A stretch of 64,000 bases of DNA from Halomonas ventosae (GCF_004363555.1 NZ_SNZJ01000004.1:186001-250000); one strand, 5' to 3'; shown: positions 37,356 through 48,338, numbered from the stretch's first letter. A program made the numbers and translations. Notes: generated by a model from the sequence alone, not told the origin.

Positions 37356-38827
37356 TCGCCCTGGTCGATATAGCGCCGGATCGCCGCCCGCGGCCCACGG
37401 GCCTCGATCACTGCCAGCCAGTCGGCGAAGGCCCTCCGCAGTCCGGGGGACTCGGCCAGGTCATGGAACACCTCCCGGATCCCCAGAAAGGCCCAGGGCA
37501 CCCTGGCGGCCTCCCGTGCCCCCGCCCTCAGGCGTGACGACAGGGGGTCGGCGAGCGGCGGCATCCCCGGCGTGTCGTCGGCCACTCGGCAATAGTGGCA
37601 CCACAGCGCCAGCTCGAGGACCAGGCCCGCCACGGGCAGGCCACGGCCGAGGGCGTCGCGGAGTGCCGGCAGGATGAACTTGGGCTGTCGCGCCGAGCCG
37701 TTGGCACAGAGCCGCGAGACGGTGTCGCCCATCTCGGGGTTGCACAGACGCTCGACGATCCTCGTGCGGTACGCGCGGTAGTCCAGGCCCTCGACCGGCC
37801 GGAGCACGGGGAGGATCTCGCGCTCCTGAAGCGCGCCCAGCCAGTCGCGGATGTCCGGGTCGCCCATGGCCGCGTGCACCTGCCGATAGCCCAGCAGGGC
37901 CGCCACATAGGCGATGCTGGCGTGACCGGCGTTGAGGAGGCGCAGCTTCATCGTCTCATGGCCCGAGACCTCGTCGACGAACTCGACGCCGACTCGCTCC
38001 AGCGGCGGACGACCGGCACAGAACCGATCCTCCACCACCCACTGGCGAAAGGGCTCGCACACCACCGGGGCGGCATCCTCGATGCCGAAGCGGCGGCTGA
38101 CCAGCTCACGCTCGCGGGCAGTGGTGCTCGGCGTGATGCAGTCGACCATGGCGTTGGGAAAGCTCACCTCCCGCCGGATCCAGGTGGCAAGGTCGCGGTC
38201 GACCCGCTCGGCGAGGCCGACCACCACGCTGCGCGTCACCTCACCGTTGCCGGGCAGGTTGTCGCAGGAGAGCACCGTGAAGGGCCCAAGCCCCCTGGCC
38301 CGACGCTCGGCCAGCGCCTTGACCAGCATGCCGAAGAGGGTACCGGGGCGCCGCGGTTCAGAGGCGTCAGCGAGGATCCGCGGATGGGTCGCGTCGAAGC
38401 GGCCGGTGGCAGGATCGAGGAAGTAGCCCCCCTCGGTGATGGTCAGCGTGACGATGCGCACGCCGGGGTCGACCAGGGCCCTGACGATGGCCGCCGAGGC
38501 CACGGGCACGAAGTCGACCATGGCCCCCACCACCCGCGCCGAGCTCCCCTCGGGGTGGAGGTCGACCACCGTGGAGAGCCAGTCCTGTCTGTGCAGGCGT
38601 CGGCGCATCCGCACATCGGCCGGCATCACGCCGGCGCCGATGACCGCCCAGTCGAGGGCCTCGCCCCGCGTGAAGAGGCGATCCAGATAGGACGCCATGT
38701 GCGAACGGTGGAAGTTGCCCAGGCCGATATGCAGGACCCCGGGGCGCAGCCGGCGACGGTCATAGGCCGGCACCCCGACGTCCTGGCCGAGGGCGGCAAG
38801 GGTCTGCTGCGAGAGTGGCAGCGCCAT
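37310..38827 (-). CDS. Mannitol dehydrogenase-family oxidoreductase, paralogue 1
   Basis: A 505-aa NAD(P)-dependent polyol or hexuronate dehydrogenase. The Rossmann-type start is LHIGLGNFHRSHMASYLDRL, and the catalytic lysine region is MKLRLLNAGHASIAY. It is similar in size and layout to fructuronate reductase and mannitol 2-dehydrogenase; which substrate it uses is not clear. ATG 38827 has AGGAGGAG upstream. It is the last gene of the polyol operon, and its C-terminal ~15 codons overlap the convergent NIF3-like gene. Confidence 0.85.
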   Translation of the reverse strand: MALPLSQQTLAALGQDVGVPAYDRRRLRPGVLHIGLGNFHRSHMASYLDRLFTRGEALDWAVIGAGVMPADVRMRRRLHRQDWLSTVVDLHPEGSSARVVGAMVDFVPVASAAIVRALVDPGVRIVTLTITEGGYFLDPATGRFDATHPRILADASEPRRPGTLFGMLVKALAERRARGLGPFTVLSCDNLPGNGEVTRSVVVGLAERVDRDLATWIRREVSFPNAMVDCITPSTTARERELVSRRFGIEDAAPVVCEPFRQWVVEDRFCAGRPPLERVGVEFVDEVSGHETMKLRLLNAGHASIAYVAALLGYRQVHAAMGDPDIRDWLGALQEREILPVLRPVEGLDYRAYRTRIVERLCNPEMGDTVSRLCANGSARQPKFILPALRDALGRGLPVAGLVLELALWCHYCRVADDTPGMPPLADPLSSRLRAGAREAARVPWAFLGIREVFHDLAESPGLRRAFADWLAVIEARGPRAAIRRYIDQGDHRSASRQTSKAGSS

Positions 38828-38932
38828 GGGATCTCCTCCTGACCCTGCAGCGGGTCGGGCGACGTCGGTCGCTGTCATTATCCGCACATCCGGCCGACGG
38901 CGCACCCCTGCGCGGCGCTTGCCCTTCCGCGA

Positions 38933-39883
38933 TTACCCGAGCCGTTCGGCGAGGCGTGCCTCCAGGGTGCGCTGGTCCTCGTCGAAGCGGCGGATGCCCT
39001 CGGCCAGCTTGTCATTGGCCATGGCGTCCTGGTTGTGGCCCCAGCGGAAGGCGGGCTCGTCGAGGGGCGAGGGGCGCTCGCCGGCGGCGGGGATCGTCAC
39101 CGCCGGGGTCACCTCGCCCTCCTCCGCCGCCAGCTCCTCGAGCAGCGCCGGGGAGATGGTCAGTCGCGGGCAACCGGCCAGCGCCAGCACCTGACCGACG
39201 GTGCGGAAGCTCGCCCCCATCACCACGGTGTCATAGCCGCCGCGGCCGGCCCGCTCGCAGACGCCGCGTACGAACAGCACGCCCGGGTCCTCGTCGGGCG
39301 CATACTCCTTGCCGGTCTCCTTCTTGTACCAGTCGGTGACCCGGCCCACGAAGGGCGAGACCAGGAAGACCCCGGCGTCGAAGCAGGCCTGGGCCTGGGC
39401 CTCGCTGAACAGCAGGGTCAGGTTGCACTGGATGCCCTCGCGCTCGAGGCGCTCGGCGGCGCGGATGCCCTCCCAGGTGGAAGCCAGCTTGATCAGCACG
39501 CGATCACGGCCCACGCCGCGCCGGTTGTAACGCTCGACCAGCTCATGGGCCTTGCGCACGCTGGCCTCCTCGTCGAAGGAGAGGCGCGCGGCCACCTCGG
39601 TGGAGATCCGCCCGGGAATGTGCCGGGCGATCTCGGCCCCCTTGGCCACGGCGAGGCGATCCACCGCCTGCTCCAGGCGCGCCTCGGGGTCGGCGACCTC
39701 CGCCTTGATGGCGGCGAGCTCCTCGTCGATCAGCGCCTGGTAGCCCGGCAGGTCGAAAGCCTTGAGCAGCAGCGAGGGATTGGTGGTGGCGTCGTGGGGC
39801 CGGTAGCGCTTGATGGCGTCCAGGTCACCGGTGTCGGCGACCACCAGTGAGTGGGTCTTGAGGCTGTCGAGTCGGGTCGTCAT
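38933..39883 (-). CDS. tal: Transaldolase
   Basis: Transfers a dihydroxyacetone unit in the pentose-phosphate pathway. At 316 aa it is class 1 (E. coli TalB 317). Visible segments are [13 protein letters not shown], the Schiff-base lysine region [13 protein letters not shown], and [18 protein letters not shown] 39883 has GAGAGGAG upstream. Its place after xylulokinase suggests it handles pentose phosphates made from arabitol. Confidence 0.95.
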   Translation of the reverse strand: MTTRLDSLKTHSLVVADTGDLDAIKRYRPHDATTNPSLLLKAFDLPGYQALIDEELAAIKAEVADPEARLEQAVDRLAVAKGAEIARHIPGRISTEVAARLSFDEEASVRKAHELVERYNRRGVGRDRVLIKLASTWEGIRAAERLEREGIQCNLTLLFSEAQAQACFDAGVFLVSPFVGRVTDWYKKETGKEYAPDEDPGVLFVRGVCERAGRGGYDTVVMGASFRTVGQVLALAGCPRLTISPALLEELAAEEGEVTPAVTIPAAGERPSPLDEPAFRWGHNQDAMANDKLAEGIRRFDEDQRTLEARLAERLG

Positions 39884-39925
39884 GAGGGACTCCTCTCTTG
39901 TGGTGCAATGCATCATGCAATGCGA

Positions 39926-41416
39926 TCAGGTAATGGAGTGACGCTCGGCCAGGCACCGGCGATAGCGGGCATGGACCTCATCGTAGGCGGCGACACTGGC
40001 CGGGTCGGGGTCGGCCCGCGAGCTCTCGTCGAGATGCACCAGGCGCGTGCAGAGCTCGGCCAGCTCGCCGTCTCCGGACCCCGCGCGATGACACCAGGCC
40101 GCCTGCAGGGCGGCGCCCAGGGCCGCGGCATCGGTGGCCTCGGGACACACCACCCGGCTGGCGGTGATGTCGGCCAGCATCTGGCGCCACACCGGGCTGC
40201 GCGAGCCGCCACCGATCAGGCGGATCTCGCTCACCCCCTCGGCCAGCTGGCCGAACTGCTCGAGGCCATAGCGCAGGCCCAGGGTGGCGCCCTCCACCAC
40301 CGCCCGGCAGAGGTTGGCCGGGGTGGTGTTGACGCTGGTGAGGCCATCCAGGCTGGCGCTGGCCTCGGGCAGCATGGGTACCCGCTCGCCATTGAAGAAG
40401 GGCAGCATCGTCACCCCCTCGGCGCCGATGGGGGCGGCCGCCACCCGCTCGCCGAAGCTGGCGAGGTCGAGGCCGAGCAGCTCGCGGATCCGGGTGGTGG
40501 CCGAGGTGACGTTCATGGTGCAGACCAGCGGCAACCAGCCGCCATGGCTGGCGCAGAAGTTGGCGACCATGGCGCTGTCGGCCACCACGGGTTCGGGGGA
40601 ATGGGCGCAGATGGTGCCCGAGGTGCCGAGGCTCAGGGTCACCAGCCCCGGGCGGATGTTGCCGGTGCCGATGGCGCCGAGCATGTTGTCGCCACCGCCG
40701 CTGGCTACCAGGACGTCGTCGGCCAGCCCCAGCTCGCGGGCCAACGCGGGGCGCACCGTGCCGGCCGGCTCCCGGGAGGCGATCAGCCGCGGCAGCACCC
40801 GTTCGGGGTCGAGCTCCGGGGCGATCTCGGCCAGCACGTCGTGCCGCCAGCGCCGGGTGCGGGTATCGAAGTAGCCGGTACCGGAGGCATCGCCGGCCTC
40901 GGCCACCCGCTCGCCGGTGAGCCAGAAGTTGAGGTAGTCATGGGGCAGCATCAGGGTGGCGATGCGCGCATAGGCCTCGGGATGAACCTCCCGCAGCCAG
41001 GCGAGCTTGGAGGCGGTGTAGCCGGTCTGCAGCACCAGGCCCAGTTTCTCGAGGCAGCCCGCCTCGCCGCCCAGGCGCTCGACCAGGGCGGCGTTCCAGG
41101 GCGCGGTCTCGGTATCGCACCACAGCTTGGCCGGGTGCACCGGCTCGCCCGCGGCATCCAGCGCCACCAGCCCGTGCTGCTGACCGGAGACGCCCAGGGC
41201 ACGGATCGCCCCGGCGTCGACGTCGGACTTCGCCACGGCCTCCCCGAAGGCGCCGCAGAAGGCCGCGACCCAATCGGCGGGCGCCTGCTCGCGTCGACCG
41301 CCCTCCCCCTCGTCCAGGCGGTGGGGACGACTCGCCTCGCCGAGGATCCGCTCGCCTTCCGGGTCCAGCACCACCACCTTGGTGCTCTGGGTCCCGCAGT
41401 CCACGCCGACGTACAT
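39926..41416 (-). CDS. xylB: Xylulokinase
   Basis: FGGY-family kinase that phosphorylates D-xylulose to xylulose 5-phosphate; 496 aa. The phosphate-1 motif is VGVDCGTQSTKVVVLD, substrate-site segments are GVSGQQHGLVALD and LPHDYLNFWLTG, and VASGGGDNMLGAIGTG and IGGGSRSPVWRQMLAD complete the ATP site. This pattern fits xylulokinase better than glycerol kinase. Its ATG overlaps the upstream dehydrogenase stop by 1 bp (TGATG). Upstream in-frame codons to 41938 lie within that gene and are not used. Confidence 0.92.
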   Translation of the reverse strand: MYVGVDCGTQSTKVVVLDPEGERILGEASRPHRLDEGEGGRREQAPADWVAAFCGAFGEAVAKSDVDAGAIRALGVSGQQHGLVALDAAGEPVHPAKLWCDTETAPWNAALVERLGGEAGCLEKLGLVLQTGYTASKLAWLREVHPEAYARIATLMLPHDYLNFWLTGERVAEAGDASGTGYFDTRTRRWRHDVLAEIAPELDPERVLPRLIASREPAGTVRPALARELGLADDVLVASGGGDNMLGAIGTGNIRPGLVTLSLGTSGTICAHSPEPVVADSAMVANFCASHGGWLPLVCTMNVTSATTRIRELLGLDLASFGERVAAAPIGAEGVTMLPFFNGERVPMLPEASASLDGLTSVNTTPANLCRAVVEGATLGLRYGLEQFGQLAEGVSEIRLIGGGSRSPVWRQMLADITASRVVCPEATDAAALGAALQAAWCHRAGSGDGELAELCTRLVHLDESSRADPDPASVAAYDEVHARYRRCLAERHSIT

Positions 41417-42903
41417 CAGGACGCTCCTCCTGTCGCCGCCAGGCGCTCCAGGGTGGCGCGCGCGCCCTTCTCGTGCAGCTCGGTCAGGGCCGCGACGTAG
41501 GCGTCGCGGAAGCGCGCCTGCTCGGCCAGGTCGCCGAACAGCTCGCGGTTCTCGATAAAGGCCGTGGGCCGCTCGTGGTTGCGTTTCGCCAACGCCATCA
41601 GCTCCTCCCTGAGCCGGTCCACCACCTCGATGGGCTCGCCCTGCTCGTCGACGCCCTCGGCGTAACGCGCCCAGCTGGCTACCACCGCGGCACTGCGATG
41701 CATCTCGCCGCCGCGCGCGATCTGCTCGCGGATCACCGGGACCAGCCACTTGGGAATGCGATCCGAGCTCTCGGCACACAGCCGCGCCAGGGTGTCCCTG
41801 ACCTCGGGGTTGGCAAAGCGCTCGATCAGGGTCCGGTGGTACTCCTCGAGGTCGATGCCCGGTACCGGGGCCAGGGTCGGCGAGGCCTCGTGGCGCATGT
41901 AGCCGAGCAGGAAGTCCACGAACAGCGGGTCCTGGCACACCTCATGGGCGTAGCGGTAGCCGGCGAGATAGCCCAGGTAGGCCAGTGCCTGGTGGCTGGC
42001 GTTGAGCAGGCGCAGCTTCATCATCTCGTAGGGCACCACGTCGTCCACCAGCTGCACGCCGACCCGCTCCAGCGGCGGGCGACCGGCGACGAAGTGGTCC
42101 TCCAGCACCCACTGGGTGAAGGGCTCGCAGACCACCGGCCAGGCGTCCTCGACGCCGAAACGCTCGCCAAGCTCGGCGATGTCGGCCTCGCTGGTGACCG
42201 GGGTGATGCGGTCCACCATGGCATTGGGGAAGGCCACCGAGGCCTCGATCCACGCGGCCAGTTCCGGATCCCGAGCACGGGCGTAGGCGGTGAAGGTCTC
42301 CCTGGCCACGTCGCCGTTGCCCTGGATGTTGTCGCAGGACATCACGGTGAAGGCGGCGATGCCACGCTCGCGGCGCCGCGCCAGGCCCTCGACGATCAGA
42401 CCGAAGGTGGTGCGCGGCGCCTCGGGGTGTGCCAGGTCGTGGCGGATGTCGGGGGCCTCCAGGTCGAACGCCCCGCTCACCGGGTGGAAGTTGTAGCCCC
42501 CCTCGGTGACGGTCAGCGAGACGATACGGATCGCCGGGTCAGCCAGGCGCTCCACCACTGCCGACGGGTCGTCGGGGGCGAAGAGGTAGTCGACCATGCT
42601 GGCGATGACCCGCGGCTCGCGGCGGCCGTCGGGATGCTTGACCACCAGGGTGTAGAGGTGGTCCTGGGCGGCCAGGGCGTCGCGCATGCGCCGATCGCCC
42701 GGCATCACGCCGACGCCGACGATGCCCCAGTCCAGGGCCTCGCCGCGATTCATCAGCGCATCGAGGTACATGGCCTGGTGAGCGCGATGGAAGCCGCCGA
42801 CGCCGAAGTGGACGATGCCGGCGGTGATGGCCTTGCGGTCCAGGCATGGCGCGGGGACCTCGGCGGGGAGCCTGGCGAGATTGTCGTTGTTGAGTCGGAT
42901 CAT
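41416..42903 (-). CDS. Mannitol 2-dehydrogenase-like enzyme, paralogue 2
   Basis: A 495-aa long-chain polyol dehydrogenase that probably oxidises mannitol to fructose and D-arabitol to xylulose. Segments closely match Pseudomonas fluorescens mannitol 2-dehydrogenase: HFGVGGFHRAHQAMYLDALM, VSLTVTEGGYNFHP, FTVMSCDNIQGNG, FPNAMVDRITPVT and MKLRLLNASHQALAYLG with the catalytic lysine. ATG 42903 has an AGGAGA site; the ATG at 42963 lies in the preceding kinase gene. It is coupled to xylB. Confidence 0.9.
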   Translation of the reverse strand: MIRLNNDNLARLPAEVPAPCLDRKAITAGIVHFGVGGFHRAHQAMYLDALMNRGEALDWGIVGVGVMPGDRRMRDALAAQDHLYTLVVKHPDGRREPRVIASMVDYLFAPDDPSAVVERLADPAIRIVSLTVTEGGYNFHPVSGAFDLEAPDIRHDLAHPEAPRTTFGLIVEGLARRRERGIAAFTVMSCDNIQGNGDVARETFTAYARARDPELAAWIEASVAFPNAMVDRITPVTSEADIAELGERFGVEDAWPVVCEPFTQWVLEDHFVAGRPPLERVGVQLVDDVVPYEMMKLRLLNASHQALAYLGYLAGYRYAHEVCQDPLFVDFLLGYMRHEASPTLAPVPGIDLEEYHRTLIERFANPEVRDTLARLCAESSDRIPKWLVPVIREQIARGGEMHRSAAVVASWARYAEGVDEQGEPIEVVDRLREELMALAKRNHERPTAFIENRELFGDLAEQARFRDAYVAALTELHEKGARATLERLAATGGAS

Positions 42904-42953
42904 GCGGGGTCTCCTGCCGAGTCGTGCTCGGCGCGACCGACCACGGCACGGCG

Positions 42954-43589
42954 TCAGCGCCACACCAGGTCGGGCGGGATGGATGTGGTCTGGATCAGTC
43001 GGGCGTTGGGCATGTCCTTGTCGAGGGCCTTGCGACGGGCGGCCTCGGCGTCGCGGCCCATGGCCAGCCAGCGCTCGATCAGGCGCTGCTCCAGGGTCGC
43101 GTCGTCCACCTCGAGCATCACGCTCAGGTCGAAGAGGCCATGCAGGGCGCGCCAGGGCTCCTGGTCGAGCAGCAGGTAGTTGCCCTCGACGATGACGATG
43201 CGGTGCTCGCGGGTGACCAGCCGGCCTCCGGCACGGGCCAGGTCCAGGGGCCGGTCGAACACCGGCACCGCCACCGCGGCATCCGCGCGGCGAATGCGTT
43301 CCAGGTCGACCCTCAGGCCCTCGGCGTCGAAGGTGTGGGGCGCGCCCTTCACCGGCAGCAGGGCCTCGCCGAGAACCGCGTTGTCGAAGTGGTAGCCGTC
43401 CATGGGGACCACCACCCCCTGCCCCGGGAGGGCGTCATCGATCGCCTGCAGCAACTGCTCAGAGCGGTAGGACTTGCCGGCGCCGGGCGGTCCGGCCAGG
43501 GCCACCAGCAGGCGTTGGCGTCCCTCGGCGGCGGCGAGGATTCGCCGGGTCACCTCGACGAGGGAGTGGACGCAGGGAGTGGAGGTCAT
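42954..43589 (-). CDS. P-loop kinase of the uridine kinase/pantothenate kinase-like family
   Basis: A 211-aa small-molecule kinase. Walker A is GPPGAGKS (residues 33-40); VVVPMDGYHFDNAVL and VEGNYLLLDQEPW are typical of the PRK/uridine kinase superfamily, including the FrcK-type proteins of sugar operons. Its place between sorbitol- and mannitol-type dehydrogenases suggests fructose or another sugar as substrate; this is inference. Confidence 0.75.
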   Translation of the reverse strand: MTSTPCVHSLVEVTRRILAAAEGRQRLLVALAGPPGAGKSYRSEQLLQAIDDALPGQGVVVPMDGYHFDNAVLGEALLPVKGAPHTFDAEGLRVDLERIRRADAAVAVPVFDRPLDLARAGGRLVTREHRIVIVEGNYLLLDQEPWRALHGLFDLSVMLEVDDATLEQRLIERWLAMGRDAEAARRKALDKDMPNARLIQTTSIPPDLVWR

Positions 43590-43666
43590 GGCATTGATCC
43601 TCGTCTGTCACATCGGTCGCACGGCTCGGCGCTGAGCGCGCCACGGGTCGCGAGTTCGCACATGGG

Positions 43667-44455
43667 TCAGCTCATCCAGTTGCCGCCGTCGACGTTGAGG
43701 GTCTGGGCGACCACGTAGTCGCTGTCGTCGCTGGCCAGGAAGACCGCGGCGCCGCCGTAGTCGTCGGGTCGCCCCATGCGCCCGGCCGGTACCGCCTCGC
43801 CCACCAGGCGCTTCTTCTCGCCGAGCGGGCGCTTCTCGTAGCGGGCGAAGAGCGCATCCACCTCCGCCCACATCGGGGTGTCCACCACGCCGGGGGCGAT
43901 GCCGTTGACGCGGATGCCATGGCGGATCAGGTCCAGGGCGCAGGACTGGGTGAGGCTGATCACCGCCGCCTTGGTCGCGCAGTAGGTGCTCACCAGGGCC
44001 TCGCCACGGCGCCCCGCCTGGGAGGCCATGTTGATGATCCTGCCCCCCTGACCCCGCGCCACCATTGCCCTGGCCACGGCCTGGAGGGTGAAGAAGAGCC
44101 CCCTGACGTTGACGTCGAACTGCCTGTCGTAGCTGGCTTCGGTCACCTCCAGCACCGGTTCCATGCCGAAGACGGCGGCGTTGTTGACCAGGATGTCGAT
44201 GCCGCCGAAGCGCTCATTGACCTGCTCGATCATGGCGTCGACCGAGGCCCGGTCGCAGACGTCCAGGCGCACGCCCATCAGCCGCTCGTCGCCGTGCCCC
44301 TCCCCCTTCAGCGTGGCCAGGGCCTCGTCGATGGCGACCGGGTCGATATCGGCCACCACGACATTGGCGCCTTCGGCCAGGTAACGCTGGGCGATGGCCA
44401 GGCCGATGCCTCGGGCCCCGCCGGTGATGACGCTGGTCTTGTCGTCGAGTTTCAT
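43667..44455 (-). CDS. Polyol (sorbitol/L-iditol-type) short-chain dehydrogenase
   Basis: A 262-aa SDR. Motifs are TGGARGIG (cofactor), NNAAVFG, and the catalytic YCATKAA with Tyr and Lys. The aspartate after strand 2 (VVVADIDP) predicts NAD preference. It resembles rhizobial/Rhodobacter SmoS sorbitol dehydrogenases and would oxidise sorbitol to fructose or galactitol to tagatose. ATG 44455 follows a CAGGA site. Confidence 0.85.
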   Translation of the reverse strand: MKLDDKTSVITGGARGIGLAIAQRYLAEGANVVVADIDPVAIDEALATLKGEGHGDERLMGVRLDVCDRASVDAMIEQVNERFGGIDILVNNAAVFGMEPVLEVTEASYDRQFDVNVRGLFFTLQAVARAMVARGQGGRIINMASQAGRRGEALVSTYCATKAAVISLTQSCALDLIRHGIRVNGIAPGVVDTPMWAEVDALFARYEKRPLGEKKRLVGEAVPAGRMGRPDDYGGAAVFLASDDSDYVVAQTLNVDGGNWMS

Positions 44456-44493
44456 CGTGTCGTCCTGTTGTTCTGTCCGTGGGGTCAACCCTG

Positions 44494-45191
44494 TCATCGG
44501 GTCGTGGCGCGCAGGCGGCTCTGTCGCCAGTCGTCGACCAGCGACGCCAGCCCGTGCATGTGCTCGAGAATCCGCCAGGCACCCGCGGCCATCAGTCGGC
44601 GCTCCTGCCCGGGGTCGACATGGCTGGCCCCGATGAAGCCGATCACCGTCATGCCGGCGCCGCGAGCCGCGGTCACGCCGGAGACGCTGTCCTCCACCAC
44701 CAGGCAGTCCCCGGGGCGGCGTGCCAGCTCACCGGCCGCCAGGTGGTAGAGGTCGGGGGCGGGCTTGGGACGGGCCACCTGGTCCGCCGTGAACACCGGC
44801 GACTCGCCCAGCAGCCGATCCAGCCCGGTGGTCGCCAGGGAGGCCAGTACCCGCTGCCGGCGGCTGTTGGAGACCACCGCCTTGGGCAGGTCGAGGGTGG
44901 CGATCGCCTCGGCCACCCCCGGCATGGCCTGGAGCTCGCGAGCCAGTCGCGCCTCGATGGTCTCGTCCACCCGCTCGGTGGCCGCCGGCGGCAGGCGATG
45001 CCCGCTCAGGCCTTCCAGGTGGCGCAAGATGTTGGCGGTCGTCATGCCCAGTGCCTGGCGGAGCACGGTGTCGGCGTCCAGGTCCGGCAGCCACTCGCCC
45101 AGCAGCTCCACCAGCGTCGCCTCGGCGATCGCCTCGCTGTCCACCAGCACGCCGTCACAGTCGAAGATCAGGGTCTCCATGAGCGCATCCG

Positions 45192-45195
<4 letters not shown>
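44494..45195 (-). CDS. HAD-superfamily hydrolase (beta-phosphoglucomutase-like)
   Basis: A 233-aa HAD phosphatase. Motif I is FDCDGVLVDSE, motif II is AVVSNSRRQR, and motif IV is LVVEDSVSGVTAARGAG. HAD proteins of this kind recur in polyol operons, perhaps removing misphosphorylated sugars. The GTG at 45195 overlaps the ABC gene stop by 4 bp (GTGA); ATG 45180 is an equally plausible start and would shorten the protein by five residues. Confidence 0.85.
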
Positions 45196-46337
<1,142 letters not shown>

Positions 46338-46350
46338 CTGAGTATCCCTT

Positions 46351-46635
46351 TACTTGACGGCGCCGAAGGTCAGGCTGCGCACCATCTGTTTCTGTAGGTA
46401 TCGAGAGCACCAGCCCAGGACCTGCCGATCGGCATCGTCGAAACCTATTTCACCTCGCCGAACGTCAGGCCGCGCACCCTCTGTTTCTGTAGGTATCGAG
46501 AGCACCAGCCCAGGACCTGCCGATTGGCATCGTCGAAACCTATTTCACCGCGCCGAACGTCAGGCCGCGCACCATCTGTTTCTGGGTCATCCAACCCAGG
46601 ACGAGGATCGGGGCGATGGCCATGGTCGAGGCCGC
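46351..46635 (-). repeat. Three tandem 95-bp repeats carrying the 3' end of the permease gene
   Basis: Units begin near 46351, 46446 and 46541 (period 95 bp, e.g. ACC(A/C)TCTGTTTCTG at 46381, 46476, 46571). The outer two copies are nearly identical over their length; the third passes into the permease coding region after about 45 bp. On the minus strand each copy encodes a permease-like tail (VR-S/G-LTFG-A/E-VK, then stop). The third is the real gene end. Confidence 0.85.
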
Positions 46636-47430
46636 GGAGAGCTTGGCCCAGAACAGCCCCTCGGGGCTGGAGAAGGAGGCGATATAGGCGGTCAGCGGTG
46701 CCGCATTCGATGAGGTGAGGTTGAGGCTCCAGAAGGCCTCGTTCCAGCTCAGGATCACCGACAGCAGGCCGGTGGAGGCGATGCCCGGCAGGGTCAGCGG
46801 CATCAGCAGGAAGAGCACCTCCTGCAGCGTGCTCGCCCCGTCCATGCGCCCCGCCTCGAGGATGTCCTTGGGCATGTCCTTGAAGAAGGTGTAGAGCATC
46901 CACACCACGATCGGCAGGTTCATCAAGGTGTAGACGATGATCAGGCCGGTGCGGGTATCGAGCAGGCCCACGTCGCGGAAGATCAGGTAGATCGGCATCA
47001 GCACCCCGACCGGCGGCAGCATCTTGGTGGATAGCATCCACAGCAGGGTGCCCTTGGTGCGCCGGGTGGGCAGGAAGGCCATGGAGTAGGCGGAAGGAAT
47101 GGCGATCAGCAGCGCCAGCAGGGTCGAGCCGAAGGCCACCACCACGCTGTTGATCGCGAAGCTGGCATAGCCCGTACGGTCATGGACCTCCTGGTAGCTC
47201 TCCAGGGTCGGCGAGAAGATCAGGCTGGGGTCGGCGATGGCCGCCGCCTCGGTCTTGAAGCCGGTCAGCACCATCCAGAAGATCGGGAAGAAGATCACGC
47301 AGGCGACGCTCCAGCCGAGCACGGTCAGGCCGAGCTTCCTGACGCCGGCCGAGGCCAGCAGGGAGGGCCGGGTCGTCAGCGGGACCGCGGCGCTCTGCGT
47401 CCCGGGTTGCTTGGTTCTTGCAGTAGTCAT
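46540..47430 (-). CDS. Polyol ABC transporter permease 2 (SmoG/MalG-like)
   Basis: A 296-aa CUT1 permease with six predicted helices. The EAA-loop segment is DILEAGRMDGASTLQEVLFLLMPL, which contacts the ATPase. The C-terminus MVRGLTFGAVK is typical of sorbitol/mannitol permeases. The last ~12 codons recur downstream as tandem repeats. It lies 17 bp after permease 1. Confidence 0.92.
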   Translation of the reverse strand: MTTARTKQPGTQSAAVPLTTRPSLLASAGVRKLGLTVLGWSVACVIFFPIFWMVLTGFKTEAAAIADPSLIFSPTLESYQEVHDRTGYASFAINSVVVAFGSTLLALLIAIPSAYSMAFLPTRRTKGTLLWMLSTKMLPPVGVLMPIYLIFRDVGLLDTRTGLIIVYTLMNLPIVVWMLYTFFKDMPKDILEAGRMDGASTLQEVLFLLMPLTLPGIASTGLLSVILSWNEAFWSLNLTSSNAAPLTAYIASFSSPEGLFWAKLSAASTMAIAPILVLGWMTQKQMVRGLTFGAVK

Positions 47431-47447
47431 GAGCTGCTCCCCTTGCC

Positions 47448-48338
47448 CTAGTCTTCCAGGTTCCTGGCCACCATGCGGACCAGGAAGATGGCGACGATGT
47501 TGGCGAGGACGATGGCGACCACCCCGCCCGCGGAAGCCATGCCGACGTCGAAGTCGAGCAGGGCACGGATGTAGATCAGGTAGGCCAGGTTGGTGGTGGC
47601 GAGCCCCGGTCCTCCCGAGGTGGTGACGAAGATCTCGGCGAAGATGGTCAGCAGGAAGATCATCTCGATCATGATCACCACGCTGATCGCGCGCTTGAGG
47701 TGCGGCAGGGTGATGAAGAAGAAGATGGCGACCGGACCGGCCCCATCCATGCGTGCCGCTTCCACCTGGTCCTCATCCAGCGACTGCATGGCGGTGAGCA
47801 GGATCAGCAGGGCGAAGGGCAGCCACTGCCAGGCCACGATGATGATGATCGAGGTCAACGGCAGCGAGGAGAACCAGTCGACGGCCGGCAGGCCGAAGGA
47901 CTCGGCGACCCAGGAGAGTACCCCGTTGGAGGGGTGCATCATCATGTTCTTCCACACCAGGGCGCTGACGGTGGGCATGACGAAGAATGGCGAGATGGCC
48001 AGCACCCGGGCGATGCCGCGACCGGCGAACTCCTGCTGGAAGAGCACCGCCAGCAGGGTGCCACCCACCACGGTGATCGCCAGTACCCAGCCGACCAGCA
48101 GCAGGGTCGTGCCCATGGCCGACCAGAGGGCGGGATCGGTGAACAGGTATTGGTAGTTTTCCAGCCCGGCGAAGCCGGTCATGCCGGGCATCAGGAGGTT
48201 GTAGCGCTGGAAGGAGAACCACAGGGTCATCCCCAGGGGGACCAGCATCCACATCAGTAGCAGGGTGACGGCCGGCGCCTGCAGCGACAGGGTCCTCAGA
48301 CCCCCGACGGTGCGGCCGGAAGCGCGTGTCTTGTTCAT
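47448..48338 (-). CDS. Polyol ABC transporter permease 1 (SmoF/MalF-like)
   Basis: A 296-aa CUT1 permease with six predicted membrane helices. The EAA loop is DQVEAARMDGAGPVAIFFFITLPHL. ATG 48338 (MNKTRASGRTVGG) fits homologue starts; the upstream ATG at 48410 would overlap the binding-protein gene end without a signal. The ribosome site is weak, so it may rely on read-through coupling from the upstream gene. Confidence 0.9.
   Translation of the reverse strand: MNKTRASGRTVGGLRTLSLQAPAVTLLLMWMLVPLGMTLWFSFQRYNLLMPGMTGFAGLENYQYLFTDPALWSAMGTTLLLVGWVLAITVVGGTLLAVLFQQEFAGRGIARVLAISPFFVMPTVSALVWKNMMMHPSNGVLSWVAESFGLPAVDWFSSLPLTSIIIIVAWQWLPFALLILLTAMQSLDEDQVEAARMDGAGPVAIFFFITLPHLKRAISVVIMIEMIFLLTIFAEIFVTTSGGPGLATTNLAYLIYIRALLDFDVGMASAGGVVAIVLANIVAIFLVRMVARNLED

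Noticed and set aside
41417-41938. N-terminal extension of the xylulokinase frame
   Set aside because: This part lies within the dehydrogenase gene and encodes Arg/Pro-rich sequence; the conserved FGGY start MYVGVDCGTQ begins at 41416.
46445-47041. 198-codon frame ending in a permease-like tail
   Set aside because: It enters the tandem repeat out of frame with the permease; only its last ~30 residues look permease-like, so it is a repeat-derived shadow rather than a gene.
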